Positions 13,481-25,910 of a stretch of DNA of 64,000 nt are shown here, one piece after another. The position numbers and the translations under genes were made by a program. Source of the stretch: Phoebastria nigripes (Eukaryota > Chordata > Aves > Procellariiformes > Diomedeidae). Each line of letters begins with the position of its first letter. Position 1 is the first letter of the stretch. Under the pieces are notes generated by a model that saw only the letters and a program-made list of their open reading frames with translations, had not been told where the DNA came from and searched no databases. Where the stretch lies: NCBI GenBank assembly GCA_035582835.1, contig JAYKAV010000012.1:2011877-2075876 (forward strand), read 5' to 3'.

Positions 13481-13845
13481 TGCTTTCTAAGTGTGCAGCA
13501 TTGTTTAAAAGATCGTAATGGTATTGCTTATAAGACACACTGTTATTCTTGGCAGCTCAGTTACCATGCTTAGAGGCATCCCCCATGCAAGTCCTCCAGT
13601 GTTATTTGTGTCCTGCAGCATCCGTGGTTATCACCTGGCATCTGGGGCTTTCCTTATGGGACACTGCGAAGTCAAAGAGCGATAGAAAGTCACGGTTAAT
13701 CTGAGTCAGTGGGCAGGGGTATTTTACTCTCCCTGTGGTGAAAAAGAGAATTATAGCAGCTGTTTTGACCCTGCTGAATGCACCTGAGGCAAAATTTCTT
13801 ACCTGTACAACCTTGTTCATGGATCACTCTTGAGAACCCCCTTGT

Positions 13846-14258
13846 TTATCTATCTTGAGAAGACCCAAGAGATGTCCCGTCAGATTTTAAAGTCATTGCA
13901 GGATCCCTAAGGCTAAGTGCAGATTTTTCTGGAGAAGCTCCTACCTGGAGCACTTTAGGTTCACCGTAAGGTTGTATGTCATGATCTACCTCACTGTATT
14001 TAATATTTCATATTCCTAATGTACCTCTGCAGAGCCTCCATGGCGTGCTGGTACTCACTGAGCAGCTTAGCCCAGAGTGGTCTGCATGTGGACACGTGGG
14101 GACGCGGGTCTGACGTCCTCAGTGGCATAGTTCTTGACAGTATCTGTAAAAGCAATGAAGAAATACTCCAGAAAGCACATGGTTCCCATATCATCTTCCT
14201 TCTCGAAGGCAATTTGTACATCCTGCAGTCTGACTCTCAAGGAATTGTATGCAAGTTT
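13846..14258 (-). pseudogene. Possible frameshifted pseudogene or decayed exon, protein unknown
   Basis: On the minus strand, protein-like frames follow one another with only a few bases of overlap. Frame one (14258 down to 14067, 64 codons with stop) contains AFEKEDDMGTMCFLEYFFIA. Frame two (14077 down to the stop at 14000) contains LWAKLLSEYQHAMEALQRYI. Frame three (14007 down to 13846) contains DHDIQPYGEPKVLQ. The first two parts have the amphipathic pattern of a helical soluble protein. Reading across them needs frame changes near 14070 and 14005. This is the usual appearance of a processed pseudogene or dead exon, but it could also be assembly error or coincidence. I do not recognise the family. 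A further open frame on the same strand (13820-13602) may or may not belong to it. There is no poly(A) tail, no start codon in context and no clear pair of splice sites keeping one frame open. Confidence 0.3.
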
Positions 14259-14279
14259 CTAGAGTCCTCAACAAACTCA

Positions 14280-17200
14280 TTCACTCATTAGCTGATTTAA
14301 TCAAATGAAGGGGAGAACAGGATACTTTGAGCTTGAGTGTTATTCAAGATCAATCAAAAATCTAATAAAATCCAAAAGATATTTCTGAAACTTGCATGAA
14401 AATTGAATAATCTGGCAAAAATCGCAGTTGTCTTCTGCATATTTGAGAAATAGAAACAGGTTAAATTTTATTTTAAGAGCCACTATTTTCCTTCCTGTAT
14501 TATGGTGATTTCAGTTCCTTCAGAAAAGAGCCATGAACCTTTGCTTTCCAGTGAGTGTATTTATTTTGCTCTTTTCTTCCTTTTGGATTTGCTTATTCCT
14601 GCATGCCCCTGTTTTCTGCACCCAAATATGTTCTTCTTTAGCCTGGTTTGCTTTGGGCAAGTCAATAACCAGAGATATGGAAACTTAACTCTGACTTCTG
14701 TGTTGGAGATGTGATTGCCCTGCCTAGGGGAGGTGATAAAGATTGACAGGGGCACTGACATTTTGGTTAATTTATCTTCAGGAGCTTTGGTGGTTATGAG
14801 CTCAACCTGTGTTAAATATGACTTTTTGACTCATGAAGAGGTTGGGAGAGGGAGACGTTGATACAGGGAAGCTGCTGGTTGGCAGCTGACAGTCCTTTCC
14901 CTTCAACGTTGACTTATTCAAACTATTGAGGAAGATGATTTTTTTTTTTTTCCCCCCTCTTAATTTCTTTACTTTTTCCACACCTCCAAATATAGAAAAG
15001 ATAAAATATATTTTGAGGTGAGTTGTCTCTGTGTTCATTACTTTTAGCATCTTTCTAGTTAGATGATAAATTTCTTAATCCTTAAAAATTAAAAAGAAAA
15101 GTCTTGAGGAATTTTCAGAACAGTCATTTTTACCTGTTTTCGGCTACCTACAGAACCTCTGAAATAAATGTCTTGTTGAAGAAAATATAGTATTTAAAAT
15201 ATGTAGGTAACTGAATTGTGCTTTATAAGATCAGATGTCAATTTTGAAAGCTTTTGAAGGAAAGGGACATCCAGTCCCATCATATTTAAATCCTTAACCA
15301 GCTTTAACTGTCTCTTCCTGGAAATAAAGCACAAGTGATCAAATTTTTTTGGAGATTGACCGCTTTACAAGACAAGCTGGAAGATACCTGTATATTTGGT
15401 AAAAGTCTGCTCCTCTCAGATGAGCTCCTCTGTTAAGCTAACGATTTTTCTCAGTTCCAAAAGTCGTCTTAAGATTCACTGTATAAACTGTGTTCATCAG
15501 TAGTTTACTCCATCGTGTTCTTGACTTAAGAAATTGCAAACCTTTCTGTTGATTTCCGAGAACTATGCAGAGGGCTCCGTCTCTTAGAATACTTTTTACT
15601 TTGGAGCTGTTGACATTTTTATTCAATTTTGAATACATTAGCTAGCTAGTCAGACAACATAAATGTGTTTTGTTAAATGTCCTTGTTTCAAGTGCTGCTT
15701 CCCATGACAACCAAGTCAGTAAGTCGGAGCAGATGACACGTTGTCACATACCATCACTCTAACCGTGCTTGGAGTATTCCCAAACCTGGAAGAGAGGGAG
15801 TGCAGACTCGAACCGTAATGGCAATGAGAAGAGACACAACATGAATGTACCTTTGATAGGTGGTCTTAGACTTCAGTTAGTACAGTAAAGTACTTAAATG
15901 GAGAAAGAAAGAAAAAAAAAAATCAGATATGATGATTGTGTAGTTCAGGAATTCAGAAACCCAGGTTTTCATCAATACTTGAAAATCAAATAACAAATTA
16001 TTGTGCCGTACCTCTGTGCGCATGTTCCAAGCAACAAGAACAGGTATATCGTAACTGAGATGAAGGCATGACAAATTTTCATTTGCATCTATTTCTACGG
16101 GACTTACACATACCCAAGAGAAAGTGCAGCTTAAGATACTGATTTCCTAATTTTTACAAAGGATCTCTATTTACTTTCCTAATTTTAACCAATATGAAAT
16201 AACATTTATTAAAGTGATGATTATTTCCCTTGTGGGAAGAATCTTAAGAATTTAATCTTAAATTTTACTTTGTGCCTCTGGGAGTGGCTTTTTTTTTCTC
16301 CTGGGAAGTGTTAAAAGCACTCCATTAGTAAAAATGTAATGTTTTTCCCAAAATTATTTCATTTATAATTCATTATAATACTGATCCTTTGAAATAATGA
16401 GTAAATGAAGACAAAATCAAAGGTGTAATTGTTAACGTTCTGGTCCGTGGCAAAGCCCCCATCGACTGGAAGGGGGTTGGCTTGCCATGACTTTAACACC
16501 ATTAGCAGAGTAGTTGTATAACAAATTGAGAATATTTAGATGCCAGTTCTCTAGAAAATAGTCACAAATACTTGAATATCCATTTGATGCTTAGATTGAC
16601 TAAATCCAGTTGGAAAAGGCCAAAAGTAGCCAAAATCTTGTCTCCAGATCAGCAGAAGCATTTGAGATTCACAAAATTGAGTTCTGATTTGACCCAATTG
16701 TGATTACAGCCAGAAATAACAACGATGTGCTTTAGATACATTATTGTATAGCAGTTATTTTTAATATTGCATCTTTCGAATTTCCCAAACAGAAGAAATT
16801 ATAGATCAAAGTTGAGTTTTATTGGGGGGTAGGGGCATGCGTCTAACCAGCTCTTATACTCCTAAACCAAACTGAATCTGTCATGATTACTCAGATCGTA
16901 TTATTCATATGGTACGAATCGTATCCTTCGTTGTGATGTGATGACCTGAATCTCCAGATTTGTAGTCATTATCAGCTTACTGGGAGGTGTTTGTACTTTC
17001 CAGATGAAGGAATGGGCGAGAAATGAGTTAACTAACTCTTGGACATAATTTCCTTGTCTGTACCAGATATAGATTTCATGTCTGCATCAGCCTATTTAAT
17101 TTGCTGCCAGTGGTAGTTATTTCTTTATTACCTCCTTGGAGAACTTCTCCATTAATGAGCAAATTAAGACTTCTGGCTTCATACCCTTAAGAGTCTTTGA

Positions 17201-20200
17201 CTTACTCTATGTGAACTGCTTCTGAGCATGTTTAGCCATGTTGCCTACTTAGCTGGATGTGGTTTCTACTTAGGTACCTGCTCTGAAAAAAAACCGTAAG
17301 CAGCATACTTTAAGAATTTAATTTTGGTAGCTATTCAAGCAGGTTAGCAAGTTCAACATCCACTTTTGTACAGCATATAGGTACATAGGGTCTATATTTT
17401 GGCATGCCTAAACAGAGAGATCTTATGTTTGCTTGTCACATATGCAGTGACTCAGTAAGTTAAGGAAATGTATTGAGATCTGTAGAAGAAATGTGAGGAA
17501 ATGTCTGTTTAGGCTGATTTGGTGAGGGCAGGGGAGGGAAGGGTTAGAAAAATAGGGGTGAATCTACGAAAGCAAGTTGAACAGTTTCTGTTTCCATATT
17601 TAATCTGCCAGTAATGGCTGCCTCCTATATTTTTTTCTCCCTCCTTCTTCCCTGCATGGTTCTTGCAATGCTTACTGTCTCTCATCAAGTTAATCCTAAC
17701 AAGCCCAACCCATGAAACCACTTCACACCCTGTTGCATCAGCCAGCCTTACTGTGTTGTTTTATTTAGTTTGATCACTCATATGACCTGATTTGACTTGC
17801 TTAGTGCAACATATGTCAACTGGAAAACAAAAAGGGAAATCTATTTGTTAAGTGCATCTAAGACAAGCCTCTGTTTGCTCCTAAAACAAAGAAAAACGAG
17901 TTAAGCCTATAGCAAATGTGGATACATAAAGAATTTAAGTCAGGAGAATCCCACAAAGAAAGATGTACTTTTATTTTTGGAAGTATCTTAAGATCTGATT
18001 GAAGATGGTGGTAAATCACTTGGGATTAAATATAATTCGTATTAGTCTTAAAATCAACTACAGATTTGAGCAAGGACTTCAGGGTTATAGACACTGAATA
18101 TTCCTGTGTTGACTCCACCAGGAACAGAAGGGGGTAGGTGCTGAGCACTCTGGAAATCTGCCCTGTAGTCAATCTTGATATTTGGATCTTCAAGACTTTG
18201 TACATTTATTCATCTTGTGATTCTGCATTATTAACACATTGTCAATAACTCTTCTGACTCTCTGCAAAATAAATCTTCTAAATTACAGAGCTCTGTTAAA
18301 GTGTTTTCAATTGTACATTACACAAAAGCTAACAGCTCACTGTTCTGTTCCTCTGCCATGCTTACACCTAATAAATCATGGGATCCTACATGTCCTGGTT
18401 CAGATACTCTGCTATTTCTAGGGAGGACTGATGTAATGGGGTTACTAAGAAGGGAAATAGTATAGATTTTCTTTAGTCATTGTGTCATCAAAAGAGTGTA
18501 AATCTGACCAGTTTGAAAAATCCAAATNGATTTATCGTGCGTTATGAAGATTCCTTAACGTATTTTCTGTATTGCAGAACATTATAGCTTCCAAGTACCA
18601 TCCTTTGAAAAACAGAGCTGTTACTTGTAAAGAGACTTTCCTAAATTATCTAAAAGCATGAATATAGAAAACTGAAGGTGGCAAAGGGTAATGTGGTTCC
18701 CCGCCCTGCCCCCCCAGCTTTGGATCAGACATCTTGTGTTTTAAGAAAAGGAGGCAAAGGAGAAATGTTTCCCTAGTGGTGAGATCACATAACTTGTCAA
18801 GAATTTATGGATACTTGAATAAAATAATCGCTTTGTTTTACCAAAAAAAAAATTATTGCTAGCTCAGTACACCATGTACACTACACGTGGGCACAACTCT
18901 GTAGCAAAATCTGTAACCTGTAGAAAACGTCATTTGCAATTCTTCAATATTGACCATGATAAAATACAATATGGTGAAGAGTATCTGGTTCTGCAGTTAT
19001 AAGAGGGATGAGCGAGTGGCACGGGTGAACGTGCTGAGGTCTCCTGAGCACCTAATGCCCAACAGATGCGGCCCCCATGTAGACCCTCAATAATCCAAAG
19101 CGTGGCTGTGTTAGCTTCGTTCCTGAGATGTTCTGGCTGGTTAAGATAGAGCAGTCGGATTCTCCTGCTTCTCTTCCCCTCTCTCCCTGTCACTTCACCC
19201 TTCAGGGCTGGCTAAATGAGCAGGGCAGTGTGTGGATTCTACCTAAAAGTAGAGTATTTTGACAAGGTGGTCTGATAAAGGAACTTTATGCACAGTTATG
19301 AGTGTTTGTGGTATTTATGGGGTATGGAAAATTGCTTTCTCCTGCCTCTTTGTATTTCCTCTCCCATGTCTTTACAGCTGCTGTTTCTCTCTGTACTTTT
19401 CCGAGACAGTCGGACATATAGTGGTAGCTGACCTGAGGGACAAGGGCTAGTTAATTGCTCTGCCATCACCAGAAGGCCAGACTGGAGAAGTCAAATCCAT
19501 GGGCTGGTTGGAAGCATCTGTAACAACAGCTCTTCCAGGCTTCGTAAAGTTCTGTAAGGGGACCTGAAAAGCACAGAAATGGTCATGATTTTTCAGATCT
19601 TAACCTCCAAATGAACAAATTACACTGGAAATCACAAAGCGCTTGAGCCAGTCCAATGACAGAAGTATGTAGCTTGATCATAAGCACTTATTCTCCTGCT
19701 ATAGGTTCCAGCACCTGTAGGGTTTCTTTTTCTACCAAGTTAAAGTTCCAGTCCAGCAAACTCAGATGTGGCAGGAGACTCAACACCAAAACGTGACGTT
19801 ATGCTTCGCGTGCCAGATTTAATACAGGAACCGCAAAGGAAGCAGAGATATGTATGCTATTTGTATTTTTTTTCAAACAATAAAAATGTAGTTTTGATGG
19901 ATGGAAAATTCTGGCAATAATTTATAGTATCACCATTACAACACCAATGTTACTGCAGTCATATTAAGCCAGTTGACTAACCTGTTCAGCAATAGTTAGG
20001 ACTAATGAGCAAAGGCCTATATATTTCTACATAACTTCCGTGACAATCTTTCCAGTATTACTTGTCTTGGAGATTCTCAAATAAAATTGATTTTTATTAC
20101 CTCGTAATATGTTGGTTGTTTATCTTGAAGCCTTTTTATGTGGCTTTTTACAGATTGTTTACACTGTTAGATGTAGTTTGAAATGACATAGTAAATTATA

Positions 20201-21775
20201 AAAGTGGGTATAGTCTGGTGTTTGTTCTGTAAAGCACGTTCTCTGCCTCCAGGCTTGTTTGGACTGGGTGCAGAGTTTTACAGTTTCAGGCATTATGCAA
20301 GTTTTAAAAATTATCTTCTGGATGGTATATTAAGTCTTGACCCCACTGTAGGCAACACTGACAATTTCCCCACTGTATGCTGGCCAGTGCATGAAGTGAT
20401 CCCCACCGCTATAGGTGCTGCAACCTATTACCGGGAGAGTAACAATGCTTGAAGTATGCTGCTTTTTAAAATGAGAGTGAAGTAGATTAAAATATTCTTT
20501 CCAATGCATTTTTGAATGGAAAATATGNCATTTTTGTGAGTTGTTCTCGCACAAAGTACTAATTTCATAAAGTTCTGCTTTCCAGTATAAATCCTTTACA
20601 AATGAGATTTGTGAATCCCGGGTGTGTGGGGTTTTTTATTGCTCGCTGGGAAACTGAAAATTTTGTAGAATAATTGAATTTCACTCATTGTTTCCAATCT
20701 CAGAAACAAAACAAAACCAAGAATACAGTGGTCATTTCTGGTCAGANGGGTACCCATCTCACAGTTCCATGTTTTAACTTTAAACCTAATATATCTGTTT
20801 TTTCTTCTGTTGTATCCTGTACATTGGAAGAAATGGGATAGGGCAANAAGTTTCGAAGCTATCTTCTTAAGTGAACTCCTGAGCTGCTCTTTTAGAAAGC
20901 TAGCAAAACAGGTTAATTCTAAGAGTTGCTAATTGCATAGCAGCTTTCATTGACAAAGTTTTAATTTCTCAGCTGTGTTGAATATAAGATTGTGGCTTTT
21001 CCATTACTCTGTTNTTAGAAATAGTTTTATAAGGTAGCTAGATTACATCTTGAATATTTTGAACTACTCTTAACTNAGTTTTCAAGACTTGCAGATGAAA
21101 TTTAAATTAACTTAAGTGATGAACAAGGATAACTTCTACCATGTAAGGATAATTTCAAGGCGGGGGTGGGGGACAAAAAACCTAAACCTATCAAATAAGT
21201 TATTCATTGCAAATTATTCATTCAGATTTAATGGAAAAAAATTTTTCTTTTTGTATAGTAAGTTGAAAGTATATTAATCTAGTTTCTAAAACTGTCTTAT
21301 GGAAATGAATATAGAAATATGTTCTCAATGGAAAATTGTTATGTTTCAAGAATACTGTATTAAGAGTAATGAATACATTATGAAAATGTAATTGCATATT
21401 TTAAAGCAATTATCCAACTAATCATAAAATTCCTGTTGCAAATAGTAATTAGGAAAATATTTAGATTTATTTAAGTATAGAAATTGTAAAATGACACGAA
21501 AGGTCAGAATCCACCGTAATAAAGAGTAACTGACTTGTGGTTGACCCTTAGGTGTCTATAAATAATTTTTAAGAATTCTTATTTTTTAAGATAGCTCATG
21601 GAAGCTGGACAATACATTTTACTTGTGTTTAACATAGCCTGTGAACTAAACTTCAGAGGTGAGAGGGATGAACTGGCACTTTACTTGAGAAAACGTCAGA
21701 GAACTGCCTTGGCTGCAGCCTGCCCAACAGGAACACATTTTGCCCTATTTAGATTTTAAGATCGTGTTTTCATGT
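14280..21775. other. Unique AT-rich non-coding DNA
   Basis: About 7.5 kb with no open frame over 90 codons that looks like protein and no clear repeat except a short old-repeat match at 18131-18170. Short T or A runs occur near 14938-14953 and 18842-18852. I see no RNA gene. Confidence 0.55.
18131..18170 (+). repeat. Short relic of an old amniote interspersed repeat
   Basis: The segment taggtgctgagcactctgg followed by aaatctgccct resembles a motif (gtgctgagcacctctgaaaatc...) that recurs many times in bird, crocodile and turtle genomes. Only about 40 bases can be matched by eye, so the family is not named. Confidence 0.3.
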
Positions 21776-21850
21776 TCAATTACCTTCTGTAAGATGGAGA
21801 TAATTTTAAGCTACTGATTGCGATGAAGGGCCTGGCACAGAGTTAATGTT
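21776..21850 (+). mobile_element. MIR-like SINE relic
   Basis: Segments ttaccttctgtaagatggag and gggcctggcacagagttaat occur in the order and strand seen in the MIR core and 3' part (canonical ctcatctgtaaaatgggg and gtgcctggcacatagtaa). The spacing between them is shorter than in the consensus, so an internal deletion is likely. MIR spread before the amniote radiation, so a heavily decayed copy is expected. Assigned from memory of the consensus. Confidence 0.45.
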
Positions 21851-23945
21851 CTTCTGGCACTGAACCAGTGCTCACGTGGAGGTTTCAGTCTGCAGATGCT
21901 CCAAAACCTTCCATGAAACTGCATTTGAATTTGGGGAAATTATGTACGATTTTCTGCTCTAATAGTTTAATTCCCTATTGGTGGGTAGTGTGGTGGGCAG
22001 GTAAAGAACCTTTACTTTTGGCTTAAATCGCTATTTTTTTAACAGATTCTGTATGAATCTGTTAATGTATTTCACTTGCCTATGTAAGTTTATATACACA
22101 TACTTCGTAAAACAGTTCTCTGCTTGTGGATGGCATCTTTGGACAGTTAAAAGAAAAAGCAGGAGCTCTGAAATGTAACTGAGGCACCGTAACACTGGCC
22201 CTCCCTCGCCCCTGTACTGCGGGAGTGGAAACGAGGTGTTTTACTCATCGGGGTTCAGANCATTCAAAAGGAAAAACCAACCAAACAAAAGAGATGCTTT
22301 TGGAAGCTACAGGGCAATTCAGAGCAGATCCCCTTTGGTGCCTCTGGAGGTCCCAGTGGCAGGGAGGGATCGGGAGAATGGCTCTCGTACCCACGCTGCA
22401 CGAGGAATTAACTAAACCCTTTTGAAGTTGGAGACGCACAGGCGTTTGTTACAAATGTGCAAAACGTCCTTAGAAGTTGTAGCCTTGCTAGCTGCAGATA
22501 CTCTGCTCTTTCAAAGAACAAATTTACCTCAGGTACTTGTTGCTTGAGATGACATCCATCTGTGCTTGCAGTAATTCATCCCTTGTATCAACGATAGCCC
22601 TTTTCATGACTTTTGATTATGTTGCAGGAGGTACTAGCTATTATATTATTGTTTTCTGGTATGATAAGACTTTTCACACTTTTAAATTCTCTTTGGTATC
22701 TAAAACTTTATTTTGGCTCATGAATTCAAAGGGTTTCTTCTTTAAGTCTTTCCTTCGTAACTAATGTTTGCTGGCCAGGTGGGCTCACAAGCTCCCACAG
22801 CGGTTGTCATCTAATGGAGGGCTTAAAGAATGTCTCTTAACGGCACTCTTCACAAAGCCGGAGGTGTGTTTTATGTCAGCTGCTGTTTCTGAATGACACT
22901 TGGGTGTAACTCCGCGTGGATCTCCCTGCACAGCCTGCTCTGGCTGTGTCGGGGATGAATCACGGCGAAGCTCTCAGTCAGAAGGAGAAATGCGTGTCTG
23001 CCAGCTGCAAAAGCCTGCCTGTCTCTACTGGGTACCGTGCTCCGGCAAGGCTGAGTCCTCCAGGCTATGAATGCAATAAACCCCCAGTATTTGCATACCC
23101 TCATGTAAAGGGGGTNGGGGCGCTTTTGGCACTCGCGGTCTCAATCGCGCAGATAGCTCGTCTGCCCAGTCTGCTCAGGGACAAGCAGCCTGCAGCCACC
23201 TGCTCCCCTGGTTGGCTCCTCTGCCTTGAGGCTGATGTACCTGAGAGTAGGTCTGATGTCCCATCACAAACATGCAGAGAAGCCAGGACTCGGGGAGACC
23301 CAGACCTCTCACTGGTGATTTCTGCTGCACTGGGAAGCTTCGAATATTGATATCTTTGTTTGTTTGGTGAACTTTGGCTACATCTCCCAAAGTAGGGTCA
23401 CTCAGCACAGGAGAGGATCAGTAGATTAAATTCAGGAGTATGTATCTACACTGCATGCAGAATAGGGCTTTTCTGCAGTCTACATACAGTTTGGCCCCAG
23501 GACCAAGCTATAGATATAGTTNGAAGCTGTCAGAAGGACCAAGAATTGGTTGGGATCACATGCACTTGGAGCTTATCTNTACGCTTTAATATGGTCCAAA
23601 CTAATCTATTTTTTAGCACTTCTGGAATGAAGCTACTAATTTAATTTCCTCTTAAAGAAGTCTAGTTGGTGTTCACCAAAAATGCTTTGTGAATTGCATT
23701 AATATCTGGTAATTGGGATTGATTAGAGGATTTGTTTCTAATCCACGCTGTTTCTCTAATCACAACACTAATGTGTATTCAGCCTCTACAGCTGACATTG
23801 AGATGCTACTGTTGAAAGACAAGGCAAAACACTGTAATGGTTGCTGGTAATAGGGATTTCCTATGGACAAATTAAAACACTAGTTTTTGATACAACATCT
23901 CACAATATTAAAAAGATTTAATGGAGGAATTGCACCTGTGCAGTG
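21851..23945. other. Unique non-coding DNA with a GC-richer part
   Basis: The interval holds an 11-bp inverted repeat at 22039-22065 and a GC-richer segment at about 22870-23340 crossed by a 144-codon frame (22916-23350) that contains an N and resembles no protein I know. No repeat family is recognised. Confidence 0.5.
22039..22065. repeat. 11-bp perfect inverted repeat
   Basis: Arms TTAACAGATTC (22039-22049) and GAATCTGTTAA (22055-22065) flank the 5-base loop tgtat. No tract downstream suggests a transcription terminator. Confidence 0.85.
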
Positions 23946-23978
23946 TTTTAATATCACCAAATAATGGTGATATTAAAA
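23946..23978. repeat. 14-bp perfect hairpin
   Basis: Arms TTTTAATATCACCA (23946-23959) and TGGTGATATTAAAA (23965-23978) are exact reverse complements with the 5-base loop aataa. Pairing stops cleanly at both ends, so it is too short for a normal pre-microRNA. It could be what is left of a MITE or simply a mutation-generated palindrome. Confidence 0.9.
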
Positions 23979-24893
23979 AGCATTTTTCCACACATGGCTT
24001 ATGCAATGATCCCAACTTACACACTGCATTGGCTTTTGTGAACCTAGCCCTCAATGGGCACGTGAAGAATTTCTGTGGTCTGTTCTCAAGCAGGATTTTC
24101 AGGCACATGTAAATATGGGCTCATAAACAAGATCACATAAGGGAATCTAGTCTTCAGCTAGCGCTTTGCCAGCATGTGTGCGTTGCTATCCCACGTGGAG
24201 GGTCTTTCCTTTTCATTCTTTCTCCTTGCGACCTGTGAGTGTAAGTCTCCTGGAGACTTGCTACCACGTGTGCTCTGTCACCCTCCACGTGCAAGGTCAG
24301 GTTTGGTGGTGTGATGGCTACGAGGACGTAGGCACAGTGATTCTCATGGTGATTATCCCTAGCATGGGTATTGCATGTAACATCCAAGCCCATGCTCCTT
24401 TTAAGTCTTCATATTTGCATATCTTGATGAGAATGATCACTTAACTTAGCACCTTTTCTCTCTTAGGGTCTGCTAATGTAACAACTGATGCTTTGAATCT
24501 TAGGACTGATTTGAGCCTATCTAACTGGGCCTTGCTAATCGCCAGAATTAAATACTGTTGTAGGACTGAGTTTGCCCATGTAGCATCACTTCATATTTCT
24601 CTTTTAATTTTAGACTAGAATTAGATATATATCTTCCTGAACTAAATTATTCAGCATTGCATCTCATGAATCTCAGCAGTGTGCACACTGTTGTGCATGC
24701 TTTATGCTCTCATCTGAGAAATGCCTTAGCATTGTGTAATAGGCAGTTTAGGGAAAATATCCTTTGATCAGATATCTCTGTTGCTGAGAAGAGAGAGCAG
24801 AGTAAATGCAGAGTAAAATACCTTTTTTTTTTCCCTAAGAATTGGGTATCTTTCAAGATAAATTTAAATAATTCATGGAAATTTACTGCAGAT

Positions 24894-24915
24894 TTCTAAT
24901 TAAAACTAATTAGAA
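24894..24915. repeat. 8-bp inverted repeat with TAATT cores
   Basis: Arms TTCTAATT (24894-24901) and AATTAGAA (24908-24915) flank aaaact. The paired TAATT cores resemble a dimeric homeodomain site, which is inference only. Confidence 0.6.
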
Positions 24916-25051
24916 GCACTCTGTTTCATCACATGTGATTTACCTCTGAACAGTTTCAGATTCTTTATAAGATATTTTGTATGCATATTTTTGACCTGTA
25001 ATTAATGTAGATTTTAAAAATATTCACTTTAGCTTTCTCTGGGTAAAGCTT

Positions 25052-25112
25052 TAAAAAAAAGAAAAAAAAAAAAGGTAGTCTCTTTTCTCCACACTGATTT
25101 AGGGCTCTGAAT

Positions 25113-25151
<39 letters not shown>
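25052..25151 (+). repeat. A-rich tracts ending in A38
   Basis: Interrupted A runs near 25052-25073 are followed at 25114-25151 by 38 uninterrupted A residues, the longest homopolymer in the window. No polyadenylation signal is seen in the 60 bases upstream, which argues against a recent processed copy. Confidence 0.85.
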
Positions 25152-25152
<1 letters not shown>

Positions 25153-25479
25153 CATTCAACTTGGTTAAAGGTTAGTGCCTTTAAAGCTGTTCACATGAAT
25201 CACTGGGATACCTCTGTAGTCCTCAAAGTATCTATTTTTGTGTTTGCCTCTTGTGACATTATTTTGTTAAAACTAGGTTGAGTTAATAACCTCCCCGAAG
25301 CAAGCTAATTTGCTGAGCAGTACATCTTGACACATTTTTATTAGTAAAAGCAACACTTCAGGTTTGTTTGTTTGCATATTTTTGTCCTATTTCAAATACC
25401 GGTTTGCGTGCTTGGTTGTCACTTCAGGGACCAAGTTATTTTCTGCATCTCTTTGAATACGTAATTCCAGCATTGAGGC

Positions 25480-25910
25480 TGTGGTTGGAGCTGATGAGGA
25501 TGCACAAGCGGCCGCTCTGTCTGGCAGCAGCGCGGCTGTACGGCAGGCAGTGCCGTCCCTGCCTTGGGTCTTACCCTCCTTGTTCAAAGCTCTGCAGGCA
25601 GAGGAGGATGCTGTGACGTGGGGTTGCGGGTTGCGTCCCCTGCGTGGGAAGACCATGTCAGGGTGGCATTGCCTCTCCAGGGGCAGCGCTTGGCACCATG
25701 AACGGACCTCTCCCCAGGTCGGTGCTGCTGGGGAGGGGCGTACGCAGCCCCCAGGAGCAGTCGCCTTGGGCTGGCGTCTCCGGCGTGTGCTCTGTATTTG
25801 CAGGGCGTTGCTGCTCAGTACTGCACAACCATGCTGCTGGGAGAGCATCCAGCCACAGAAAGTCTCGCAAAGTCACGGATGCTCCCTTCTGCCGCGACCT
25901 TCCGGAGCCC
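25480..25910. other. GC-rich, CpG-enriched patch
   Basis: About 430 bases of raised GC content in AT-rich surroundings, with roughly 22 CpG in the first 320 bases by eye. Long frames overlap on both strands: 177 codons plus (25481-26014), 153 codons minus (25387-25848), 116 codons minus (25658-26008) and 97 codons plus. Long frames on both strands at once are what GC-rich DNA gives by depletion of stop codons. None shows a known domain, signal peptide or membrane segment. It could be a weak CpG island or a gene-conversion hot spot. Confidence 0.4.

Larger units (their letters stand above)
10261..13601. other. Unique AT-rich non-coding DNA
   Basis: No recognisable gene. It contains a short (AAAC)n tract near 10953-10975, a G-richer stretch at 11050-11660 with overlapping chance frames on both strands, a perfect 21-bp palindrome at 13154-13174, and an AT-rich block at 13330-13480 with a POU octamer and repeated TAATTA. 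Confidence 0.55.

Noticed and set aside
22916..23350. 144-codon open frame, plus strand
   Set aside because: GC-rich composition explains it; it contains an undetermined base and resembles no protein.
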